Source of the DNA: Actinomycetota bacterium
Lineage (GTDB): Bacteria; Actinomycetota; Actinomycetes; Mycobacteriales; Micromonosporaceae
NCBI GenBank assembly: GCA_005885115.1
Contig: VAXX01000174.1
Location: forward strand, 1-7,162
Direction of reading: 5' to 3'
Length of the DNA: 7,162 bases
Position numbers and translations under genes: made by a program
Notes under the pieces: generated by a model
Told to the model about the DNA's origin: nothing
Database searches by the model: none
Seen by the model: the letters and a program-made list of their open reading frames with translations, nothing else
Shown here: piece by piece, positions 1 to 6,393 of the stretch
Numbering within the stretch: the stretch's first letter is position 1
Layout of the letters: each line of letters starts with the position of its first letter

Positions 1-21
1 CGCATGCGTGCGGAAATTTTG

Positions 22-105
22 TGTCCGAGGGGGGACTTGAACCCCCACGCCCTATGCGGGCACTAGCACCTCAAGCTAGCGCGTCTGCCATTCCGCCACT
101 CGGAC
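22..105 (-). tRNA. tRNA-Leu, anticodon GAG
   Basis: Read on the minus strand, this is a complete type II (long variable arm) tRNA. The acceptor stem GTCCGAG (99-105) pairs with CTCGGAC (23-29). The anticodon stem CTAGC/GCTAG closes the seven-base loop TTGAGGT, which gives anticodon GAG, read as leucine for CUC and CUU codons. The variable arm forms GCCC-GCATA-GGGC, and the T arm is GGGGG-TTCAAGT-CCCCC. The long variable arm and the discriminator A (position 22) are both as expected for tRNA-Leu. CCA is not encoded: the bases after the discriminator read C-A-A, so CCA must be added after transcription. The gene is transcribed away from the protein genes to its right. Any terminator would lie mostly left of the window edge. 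Confidence 0.97.
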
Positions 106-115
106 CTGCGCGTCC

Positions 116-144
116 ACTGTACCCGGCGGGCGGGCCATGGACAC
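116..144 (-). promoter_or_regulatory. Possible promoter of the tRNA-Leu gene
   Basis: On the minus strand, TACAGT (116-121) resembles a -10 box and lies 11 bp before the mature tRNA 5' end, about right for a short leader. No good -35 is visible. The best candidate, TGTCCA (138-143), matches TTGACA at only three positions with a 16-bp spacer, and it falls within the inverted repeat at 128-161. This call rests on position and a partial -10 match only. Confidence 0.3.
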
Positions 145-161
145 GGGTGTCCAGGCCGCCC
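128..161. repeat. Imperfect inverted repeat (hairpin or operator candidate) in the divergent intergenic region
   Basis: The core TGGACAC-GG-GTGTCCA (138-153) is a perfect 7-bp inverted repeat with a 2-nt centre. The arms extend outward with GGGCGGGCC plus A on the left (128-137) and GGCCGCCC on the right (154-161), needing only two single-base bulges (A137 and one G). This gives about 15 pairs. No T-run follows on either strand, so it does not look like an ordinary intrinsic terminator. It lies upstream of both divergent genes, where an operator, a transcript insulator or a 5' UTR hairpin would all fit. The structure is seen; the role is not known. Confidence 0.6.
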
Positions 162-252
162 GGGCGGGGCGCACGGGGCATCACTGTACACGGTGGGCAG
201 GGGCGGGGCGTAGCGGTATCGCGGGTGGCGCAAGGGCAGGTCGGGGGGCAGC

Positions 253-1527
253 ATGTACGGGGTGTCCGCACCGCATCACCTGAGCGCGGCCTGGGCCGAT
301 GCCGACGCTCTGCGCACCAAGGGTCAGCTGGCGGCCGCCCGTGACCTGCTCGAACCGGTCGCGGACGTGGCCGCGATCCGGCTGGGACCGGACGACCCGG
401 ACGTGATCGAGACGATGCGGCGGCTCGCCACGGTACACCGGGAGCTGGGCGAGCTCGCGTCGGCGCGTCGGGTGCTGGAGGAGGCGCTGGAGGGGTCGCA
501 GCTGCGGTTGGGCGACGACGATCCGGTGGTCCTCGGTATCTCCGCGGAGCTCGGCGCGATCGCCGACGAACTGGGCAACCGGCACGAGGCGCGGCGCAAC
601 CTGAGCCGGGTCGCCCGGTACGGGCCGGCGGTGCTGGGGCCGCAGCATCCGTACGTACGGGCGGCGCACCGGTTCCTCGGCGTCGAGGCACCCGCCGCCG
701 AGCCCGTGAACCAAGCCGAGCCCGTGAACCAGGCCGAGCCCGTGAACCAGGCCGAAACAGCCGTCGAGCCGGCGACGCCGGCGCCGATTCTGCAGGAGCC
801 GGGGGTGTACCGGCCTGCCGAGCCCGACCGGTACGCCCCGGCGCAGCCCTGGCCCCCGGGGGAACCCGCGAGCGGGCCGGAACGCGTCGGGCGCCACCAC
901 GCACCTGAGCCGCCCGGGCCGGAACCGATCCAGGCGGCCGTACCTGAGCCGCCGCGGCTGGAGCACTCGGCGCTGCCGTGGTACCAGCAGGTCGAGCCGG
1001 AGCCGATGGACCCGTTCCCGGCGTACCAGGAATCGCGGTTCCGTGGCGACGAGGAGGAGCCGCACCGCAGCCGTACCCCCTTGATCGCTCTTGGGGTGGT
1101 CGCGCTGGCCGCCCTCGTGGCCGCGGTGGTCGTCGGCCTGGTCGTGTTCATCCGGCCGCACCCACCGGTGACCGCGGGCGGCGTCCCGGCCGCGCCCACG
1201 ACTGCGGTGTCTAGTGGATCGACAGGTTCCGGCGCGGCACCAACCGATGTAAAAGTGACCGATGACGGCACATCGGTCACCCTCACGTGGACCGATCCGA
1301 GCACCGGGACTGTGCCATTCTTCATCGAGGTCGGTAAGCCCGGCGCGCAGTTGCAGCTCTACAGCACGCTGCCCCAGGGCGAGACGAGGTACCAGGTGGT
1401 GGGGCTCAACCCCAGGCTGGACTACTGCTTCAGCGTCATCGCGGTGTACGGGACGAACGTGGTCGCGCCGTCCAACCTGGTCTGCACCAAGCGCACCGGC
1501 GACTCCGCACCGTCGCCGACTCGGTAG
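253..1527 (+). CDS. Single-pass membrane protein with N-terminal TPR repeats and C-terminal fibronectin type III domain
   Basis: This 424-residue protein has no named homologue that I recognise. Residues 8-141 are helical repeats of the TPR_10/TPR_12 (kinesin light chain) type: the turn LG-x-x-x-P recurs at residues 44-49, 86-91 and 128-133, an exact 42-residue period. Residues 145-270 are a Pro/Glu/Ala-rich linker with three EPVNQA copies (150-167). A hydrophobic segment at 277-300, preceded by basic HRSR, predicts one membrane span with the N-terminus inside. Residues 330-414 form an Fn3-like domain with the typical SVTLTW and L-NP-LDYCFSVIAVY strands; C392 and C411 could form a disulfide outside the cell. 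The inferred topology is a cytoplasmic TPR scaffold and an external Fn3 domain. The ATG is preceded by GGGGGG four bases upstream, a weak ribosome site, and no better in-frame start is nearby. It leads the plus-strand unit, 44 bp before the next gene. Confidence 0.87.
   Translation: MYGVSAPHHLSAAWADADALRTKGQLAAARDLLEPVADVAAIRLGPDDPDVIETMRRLATVHRELGELASARRVLEEALEGSQLRLGDDDPVVLGISAELGAIADELGNRHEARRNLSRVARYGPAVLGPQHPYVRAAHRFLGVEAPAAEPVNQAEPVNQAEPVNQAETAVEPATPAPILQEPGVYRPAEPDRYAPAQPWPPGEPASGPERVGRHHAPEPPGPEPIQAAVPEPPRLEHSALPWYQQVEPEPMDPFPAYQESRFRGDEEEPHRSRTPLIALGVVALAALVAAVVVGLVVFIRPHPPVTAGGVPAAPTTAVSSGSTGSGAAPTDVKVTDDGTSVTLTWTDPSTGTVPFFIEVGKPGAQLQLYSTLPQGETRYQVVGLNPRLDYCFSVIAVYGTNVVAPSNLVCTKRTGDSAPSPTR
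700..753 (+). repeat. Three tandem 18-bp units encoding EPVNQA
   Basis: The unit GAGCCCGTGAACCAGGCC occurs at 700-717, 718-735 and 736-753. The first copy differs by one base (CAA for CAG, silent) and the other two are identical. It is in frame within the disordered linker of the TPR-Fn3 gene, so copy-number change would lengthen or shorten the linker without breaking the frame. Near-identity at silent positions suggests recent duplication by slippage. Confidence 0.93.
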
Positions 1528-1530
1528 CAT
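1525..1530 (+). promoter_or_regulatory. Weak -10-like element before the Fn3/propeller gene
   Basis: TAGCAT overlaps the stop codon of the upstream gene and matches the actinobacterial TANNNT -10 pattern. No TTGACA-like -35 is visible about 17 bp upstream. It sits within an 8-bp direct repeat, CGGTAGCA at 1522-1529 and 1532-1539. It could be a minor internal promoter, but read-through from the upstream gene explains expression equally well. Confidence 0.2.
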
Positions 1531-1571
1531 CCGGTAGCACTACGGGTACCCAGGCCCCATGAGCACCCCCT

Positions 1572-4178
1572 ATGATGGCCGTGGCTCGGGCACGAGCCGC
1601 GCAGGTCGGGGAGGTACCGAGTAGTAGGGCTGTTGCGTTGACGCGGTTGAGGAGAATCTCGCGCAGCAAGGGTGGCCTGGTCACCTTCGGCGTCGTCATC
1701 GGGCTTCTGGCCGCGCTCGGCATCACGCTGTTCGGACTCGGCACCGTCGACCACGCCCTGGCCACCTCCAACGCCAGCGCCTGGCTGTTCTCCTCGACGA
1801 AGGGCGAGGTCGCCCGGGTCAACGGGGAGACCGGCAAGGTGGACACCCGGTTCAAGGTGGTCGACGCGCAGGGGCACGTGATCCAGGTCAGCCAGAGCGA
1901 CCGCTACCTGCTGCTGCGCGACCTGACCACGGGCAAGGTCAGCTCGCTCGACCTGGCCACGCTGCAGATCTCCGCGACCACCCAGACCACCGCCGGCCTG
2001 GGCGTGACGCTGGCGCTGTCCGGCGAGGCCGCGTTCATCATCGACGCGGTGCAGGGCGTCGTCCGCCAGCTCGACCCGATCGCGCTGACCCCGGTGGGCG
2101 AGCCGCTGCGGTTCCCGCCGGGCGTGCTGGGCGGCCTGTTCGACGGCGCGGGCACACTGTGGATGGCGGTACCGAGCGAGGGTACGGTCGTCGGCGTCCG
2201 TCCGGCGCCGGCGCACCCGAGCCCGGGCACGGCGGTCAACCCCGATGTCGTACGCACGGTCCCGGTCGCCGACCCGGACCACGACCTGAGCCTGTCCGGG
2301 TTGGGTGCCGGAGTGGCCGTCCTGGACTCGACCGCGCAGACCCTGACCACGGTGACCGCCGACCAGACGCACGTGCTCAAGGTGCCGCTGTCCGGCGTCG
2401 GCGCGCTGCCGGACCGGTCGGGCACCGGTGCCATCCCGGTGACCGTGGTCGACGACCGGCACGTCTACCTGGTCAGCGGTACCCACGTCGCCGACTTCAC
2501 CGTGCCGGGCACCGGGTCGCTGTCCCCGGCGGTCCCCTTCGCCGGCCGGTTCTACGTGGCCGACGACCGGGCCGGCCGGGTGTACGTCCTGGACGCGAAC
2601 GGATCGCTCGCCGACACGATCGCGATCCCGAGCGCCGGTGGCCAACTGGAGCTGACCGTCCGCGGCGAGCACCTGTTCATCAACGCGCCCAACTCCTCCA
2701 GCGCCCGCGTCGTGGACAACCACGGCCGGGTCAAGGTGGTCGACAAGTACGCCAACAACGTGCTCGGTGGCGACCCGCCCCCGGTGCCGCCGCCACCGCC
2801 GCCGCCGAAGGTACCGGCGGTCGGACCGCCGAGCGCGCCGGTGAAGGTCGTCGCCACCGCCGGCAACGCCAGCGTGCACCTCACCTGGGGTCCGGCCAAC
2901 CCGAACGGGTCGCCGATCCTGCGCTACGTGGTCGAGGGCGACGGGCAGACCCACCAGGTCGGCGCCAACCAGCGGGCGCTGGACATCGCCGGGCTGACCA
3001 ACGGGCAGCAGTACACGTTCACCGTGTACGCGGTCAACGCGAAGGGCGCCGGACCCAAGCGCGCCGCCAACCCGGTGATGCCGACCTCGGCCGTCCCCGA
3101 CCCGCCGCTGACCATCTCCGCCAAGGAGAACCCCAACGGCACGGTCACCATCTCCTGGGCGGCCGCCAACGGGCTGGGCCACCCGGTCGTCCGGTACGAC
3201 CTGACCCAGGTCTCGGCCGGCGCGCAGACCCCGCTGGCCAGCGCCACCGGCACCAGCTACACGGTGCCGGCCGGGCAGCTGGCATACGGGACGCAGTACG
3301 CGTTCACGGTCACCGCGATCAACGACAAGGGCACCGCGTCCAAGCCGTCCACGATCTCCAACACGGTCGTCCCGTACACGGTGCCGGGTCCGCCGCGCAA
3401 CCTCCAGCCGGTACCGGTCGACGCCAAGGGCACCATCTCGGTGGCCTGGCAGCCGGCGGCCAACAACGGCCGTCCGGTCACCGGTTACCAGGTGACCGCC
3501 GGGGGCACCACGCAGACGGTGACCGGGACGTCGGTACAACTGTCCGGCTTCCCGGACAACGCGCCGGTACCGGTGAGCGTCAAGGCGGTCAACGCGGCCG
3601 GGCCGGGGCCGGCGGCCAACACCACGGCCACCACGATCGGGCCGCCGACGCTGACCGCGGGTCAGGCGAGCGCGCAGGGCTACAACGCGATCAACGTACC
3701 GTTCGCCACCAACACCCACGGCGGCGCGACCACCTGCGCGATCTCGCTCAACGGCGGTGGCGCGGCCGGCATCGGCTGCTCCGGTGGCCAGGTCGGCGGC
3801 CTGTGGCCGGGCAACACGTACACCTTCACGGTCACCGCCACCAACCGCGCGGGCTCGGCCAGCTTCGGCGGCAGCGTGGCCACGCCGGCGCTCAACGGTA
3901 CGGTCATCTGCCCCAGCAACAACGGCGGCTACTGCAACTCCGGCATCTGGACCTACCGCACCCCGACCCAGTCCGGTACGGCCAGCCGCGCCCTTCCGGT
4001 CGGCCGGGTCTTCCGGGCCGAGTGCTGGGTCTCCGGCGGCAACGTCAACGCGACCCCCTGGGGCGCGAAGAACACCCCCATCTGGATCAGGATCACCGGC
4101 AACGGCACCGAGTACTTCCCCTGGGCCTGGACCAGGCTGGACGGCGGCGACAACTACCGCGCGCTGCCTGGTTGCTAG
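1572..4178 (+). CDS. Large membrane-anchored extracellular protein: propeller-like region, four Fn3-like domains, C-terminal SH3-like domain
   Basis: The longest form is 868 residues. A basic N-terminus precedes one membrane span (about 36-56). Residues 60-398 are beta-rich with repeated YVLD/VRQLD-type strands, suggestive of a beta-propeller (YVTN/NHL-like). A proline hinge follows (402-412). Four Fn3-like domains cover about 418-505, 508-601, 604-688 and 691-775, each with a Y/P-x-F/V-x-V-x-A-x-N strand. Residues 777-868 are Cys- and Trp-rich (C780, C788, C818, terminal C868) and resemble a bacterial SH3 domain. The bulk should be outside the cell. The gene lies 35 bp before moxR, a linkage known in actinobacteria. 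The start is uncertain: ATG 1572 and ATG 1575 lack a Shine-Dalgarno, and codons before about 1638 are unusually A/T-ending. TTG 1638, with AGGG eight bases upstream, would give an 846-residue protein. Domain calls are by eye. Confidence 0.88.
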   Translation: MMAVARARAAQVGEVPSSRAVALTRLRRISRSKGGLVTFGVVIGLLAALGITLFGLGTVDHALATSNASAWLFSSTKGEVARVNGETGKVDTRFKVVDAQGHVIQVSQSDRYLLLRDLTTGKVSSLDLATLQISATTQTTAGLGVTLALSGEAAFIIDAVQGVVRQLDPIALTPVGEPLRFPPGVLGGLFDGAGTLWMAVPSEGTVVGVRPAPAHPSPGTAVNPDVVRTVPVADPDHDLSLSGLGAGVAVLDSTAQTLTTVTADQTHVLKVPLSGVGALPDRSGTGAIPVTVVDDRHVYLVSGTHVADFTVPGTGSLSPAVPFAGRFYVADDRAGRVYVLDANGSLADTIAIPSAGGQLELTVRGEHLFINAPNSSSARVVDNHGRVKVVDKYANNVLGGDPPPVPPPPPPPKVPAVGPPSAPVKVVATAGNASVHLTWGPANPNGSPILRYVVEGDGQTHQVGANQRALDIAGLTNGQQYTFTVYAVNAKGAGPKRAANPVMPTSAVPDPPLTISAKENPNGTVTISWAAANGLGHPVVRYDLTQVSAGAQTPLASATGTSYTVPAGQLAYGTQYAFTVTAINDKGTASKPSTISNTVVPYTVPGPPRNLQPVPVDAKGTISVAWQPAANNGRPVTGYQVTAGGTTQTVTGTSVQLSGFPDNAPVPVSVKAVNAAGPGPAANTTATTIGPPTLTAGQASAQGYNAINVPFATNTHGGATTCAISLNGGGAAGIGCSGGQVGGLWPGNTYTFTVTATNRAGSASFGGSVATPALNGTVICPSNNGGYCNSGIWTYRTPTQSGTASRALPVGRVFRAECWVSGGNVNATPWGAKNTPIWIRITGNGTEYFPWAWTRLDGGDNYRALPGC

Positions 4179-4196
4179 ATCGAACAAAACCCGCTC

Positions 4197-4202
4197 AAGG
4201 AG
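4197..4202 (+). promoter_or_regulatory. Ribosome binding site of the MoxR gene
   Basis: AAGGAG lies 11 bases before GTG 4214. This supports that GTG as the true start, although the same frame stays open far upstream through the Fn3 gene. Confidence 0.7.
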
Positions 4203-4213
4203 TACGCCGTCCC

Positions 4214-5212
4214 GTGACCCAACTGTCGTCCCCGCCGCGCGCCGAGGCCCCCAACCCCGAGGAGGCGGCCGGCTTCGCGGACTTCGCCCACCGCCTGGCC
4301 ACCGCGATCGCCTCCGTCGTGCTCGGCAAGCCGCAGGTCGTCCGGTACGCGCTGACCGCGCTGCTGGCCGAGGGGCACCTGCTCGTCGAGGACGTACCCG
4401 GGGTGGGCAAGACCACCCTGGCCCGCTCGATCGCGGCCGTGGTCGCCGGGCAGTGGCGGCGCATCCAGTTCACCCCGGACCTGCTGCCCTCCGACGTCAC
4501 CGGGGTCACCATCTTCAACCAGGGCAGCGGCGGCTTCCAGTTCCATCCCGGGCCGATCTTCGCCAACATCGTGGTGGCCGACGAGATCAACCGGGCCTCC
4601 CCGAAGACGCAGTCGGCGCTGTTGGAGGTGATGGAGGAGCGGTACGTGACGGTCGACGGGGTACGCCATCCGGTCCCCCGCCCGTTCCTTGTGGTCGCCA
4701 CCCAGAACCCGATCGAGATGGACGGCACGTACCGGCTGCCCGAGGCTCAGCTCGACCGGTTCCTGATGAAGCTGTCCGTCGGGTACCCGGACGAGGCGGT
4801 CGAGGTCGAGGTGCTGCGCGGTGCCGCGGTCGGCCGCGGCCCCGACTCCCTGGAACCGCTCACCGACACCGCGACCGTCGCGCAGGCGATCAGCCTGGCC
4901 CGGCGGGTCTACATCGCCGACCCGCTCTACACCTACGCCGTACGCCTGGCCACGGCCACCCGCAAGCATCCGCAGGTACGCGTCGGGGTCAGTCCGCGCG
5001 GGGTGATCGCGCTGACCAAGGCGGCCTGCGCGTACGCACTCATCGACGGACGTAACTACGTTATTCCGGAGGACGTCCAGGCGCTGATCGAGCCGGTGTT
5101 CGCGCACCGGCTGCTGCTGTCCCCCGATGCCCTGCTGCGCGGCACCACCCCGGCCGACGTACTGCGCTCGGCCGTCGAGTCGGTGCCGGTACCGACCGCG
5201 GCCGCCGGATAG
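4214..5212 (+). CDS. MoxR-family AAA+ ATPase
   Basis: This 332-residue protein is of normal length for MoxR ATPases, which are cytoplasmic chaperone-like AAA+ enzymes that use ATP hydrolysis to mature or remodel partner proteins, often VWA or DUF58 proteins. The motifs are complete: Walker A GVGKTT (63-68, K66), Walker B VVADEINR (120-127, D123 and E124), sensor 1 VVATQNP (160-166), the LDRF arginine region (180-183, R182) and sensor 2 VSPRG (259-263, R262). The segment NRASPKTQSALLEVMEE after Walker B is typical of the family. All catalytic residues are present, so it should be active. The start is GTG 4214, supported by AAGGAG at 4197-4202. The frame is open far upstream, but that part is the shadow of the Fn3 gene. 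It is followed after 2 nt by the DUF58 gene, its expected partner. The exact substrate is unknown. Confidence 0.96.
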   Translation: MTQLSSPPRAEAPNPEEAAGFADFAHRLATAIASVVLGKPQVVRYALTALLAEGHLLVEDVPGVGKTTLARSIAAVVAGQWRRIQFTPDLLPSDVTGVTIFNQGSGGFQFHPGPIFANIVVADEINRASPKTQSALLEVMEERYVTVDGVRHPVPRPFLVVATQNPIEMDGTYRLPEAQLDRFLMKLSVGYPDEAVEVEVLRGAAVGRGPDSLEPLTDTATVAQAISLARRVYIADPLYTYAVRLATATRKHPQVRVGVSPRGVIALTKAACAYALIDGRNYVIPEDVQALIEPVFAHRLLLSPDALLRGTTPADVLRSAVESVPVPTAAAG

Positions 5213-5214
5213 GC

Positions 5215-6393
5215 ATGCGTCCCACCGCACGGGGCATCGGCACGGTCCTGGGCAGCGCCGCGCTCGGCACGACCGGCTACCTCTCCGGCTACCCCGAGCT
5301 CGTCGTCCTCGCGGCGGTCGGGCTGCTCGCCACCGGCTGCGCGCTCGGCTACGTCGCCTGGCGCCCGAAGCTGTCGGTACGCCGCAGCGTCGAGCCCGAC
5401 CGGGTGACCCGGGGCGAGGCGTCGACGCAGACGCTGACCGTACGCAACGCCAGCCGCCTGCGCGCCGCCACGCTGATCGCGCACGACGCATGCGGCCCGA
5501 CGACGGTTCCGGTTCCGCTGCTGCGGCTGCGGCCCGGGCAGGACACGAGCGTCGACTATCCGGTGCCGACGCAGCGCCGGGGGGTGGTCGTGGTCGGGCC
5601 GCTGCGGGTCACCCGCCGTGACCCGCTCGGGCTGGTCGGCGCGGCCCGAACCTACGGCGACACGGTACGGGTGTGGGTCCACCCGCGTACCCACCCGTTG
5701 CAGGCCGTACCCGTCGGGGTCGCGCGCAGCCTCGACGGCCGGGTCGACAAGGTGCCGCACGGCACGATCACCTTCGACACCCTGCGCGAGTACGTCCTGG
5801 GCGACGAGCTGCGCAAGGTGCACTGGCGCACCAGCGCCCGGGTCGGGCAGCTCATGGTCCGCGAGGACCTGGACACCAGCCTGCCGCGCATCGTCGTGCT
5901 GGTCGACGACCGGCGCGCGGCGTACCGGGACGTGACCGAGGACGGGTCGCCGGACTTCGAGTCGGTCTGCGAGGCGGCCGCCTCGATCTTCGTCGCGGCG
6001 GTCCGCGCCGACCTCGCCGTCGAGCTGCTCCTGGCCAGCGGCGAGCGGGCGGTCGGTACCACGACCCACCGGGCCTCGGGACCGGCCGATACCCGCCCGA
6101 TGCTCGACCAGCTCGCCGAGGCCGAGCCCACCGCGCCCGGTACCGTCCTGGACGTCGCCACCAAACGGCTGCGCCAGCACAAACTCGGCGACACCCTGAT
6201 CTACCTGACCGGTTCCGGCCGCCCCGACGACCTGGCCCCGGTCGGGGCGCTCGCGCCCGGATACCCGACCGTGGTCGCCGGCGTGTTCGGCAACTCCGAC
6301 GGGGTACCCACCGCGGTCGCCGGCATGCAGGTGCTCACCGCCGCGGACGCCGCGGACTTCACGCTCGCCTGGGAAAGCCTGGGGCGCTGGTGA
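5215..6393 (+). CDS. DUF58 domain-containing membrane protein (MoxR partner)
   Basis: This 392-residue protein starts with two close hydrophobic segments (about 7-25 and 28-49), so it is probably held in the membrane by a hairpin with the remainder in the cytoplasm. A beta-rich middle region (about 55-160) carries the DPLGL motif. The DUF58 signature is clear at residues 187-209: FDTLREY, then GDELRKVHW and SAR. The following VWA-like region begins IVVLVDDRRA (226-235), where a canonical metal site would read DxSxS; here the serines are missing, so metal binding by the classic mode is doubtful. DUF58 proteins are usually encoded beside MoxR and are thought to be its client or adaptor. ATG 5215 lies 2 nt after the MoxR stop with no clear Shine-Dalgarno, which suggests translational coupling. 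The stop overlaps the next start by 4 nt. Confidence 0.94.
   Translation: MRPTARGIGTVLGSAALGTTGYLSGYPELVVLAAVGLLATGCALGYVAWRPKLSVRRSVEPDRVTRGEASTQTLTVRNASRLRAATLIAHDACGPTTVPVPLLRLRPGQDTSVDYPVPTQRRGVVVVGPLRVTRRDPLGLVGAARTYGDTVRVWVHPRTHPLQAVPVGVARSLDGRVDKVPHGTITFDTLREYVLGDELRKVHWRTSARVGQLMVREDLDTSLPRIVVLVDDRRAAYRDVTEDGSPDFESVCEAAASIFVAAVRADLAVELLLASGERAVGTTTHRASGPADTRPMLDQLAEAEPTAPGTVLDVATKRLRQHKLGDTLIYLTGSGRPDDLAPVGALAPGYPTVVAGVFGNSDGVPTAVAGMQVLTAADAADFTLAWESLGRW

Noticed and set aside
1..20. CGCATGCG and the flanking AT-rich bases as the tRNA terminator
   Set aside because: The left half of any hairpin lies outside the window, so the structure cannot be judged.
22..105. tRNA-Leu as the attachment site of an integrated element
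   Set aside because: No integrase and no duplicated tRNA 3' end are seen anywhere in the window, and the downstream genes are ordinary chromosomal types.
162..210. G-rich runs as a G-quadruplex
   Set aside because: Only three runs of three or more G lie within short-loop distance in each cluster, so the canonical four-run pattern is not met, and G-runs are common at this GC content.
181..1530. A long minus-strand frame (449 codons) opposite the TPR-Fn3 gene
   Set aside because: It is compositionally a shadow. The opposite strand shows an exact 42-residue TPR period, a membrane span and an Fn3 domain.
2775..2808. Proline-codon run as a separate DNA repeat element
   Set aside because: It is a CCG/CCC codon run encoding the proline hinge of the surface protein and needs no other explanation.
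1422..4187. A 921-codon open frame on the minus strand opposite the Fn3/propeller gene
   Set aside because: Long antisense frames are expected in high-GC DNA. The translation is dominated by Arg, Gly, Asp and Val in low-complexity order, with no recognisable domain, and the plus strand has clear Fn3 motifs.
2159..4213. Upstream extension of the MoxR frame to give a protein of about 1017 residues
   Set aside because: The extension is an Arg/Gly/Pro/Gln-rich shadow of the Fn3 gene. The MoxR domain begins cleanly after GTG 4214, which has its own AAGGAG.
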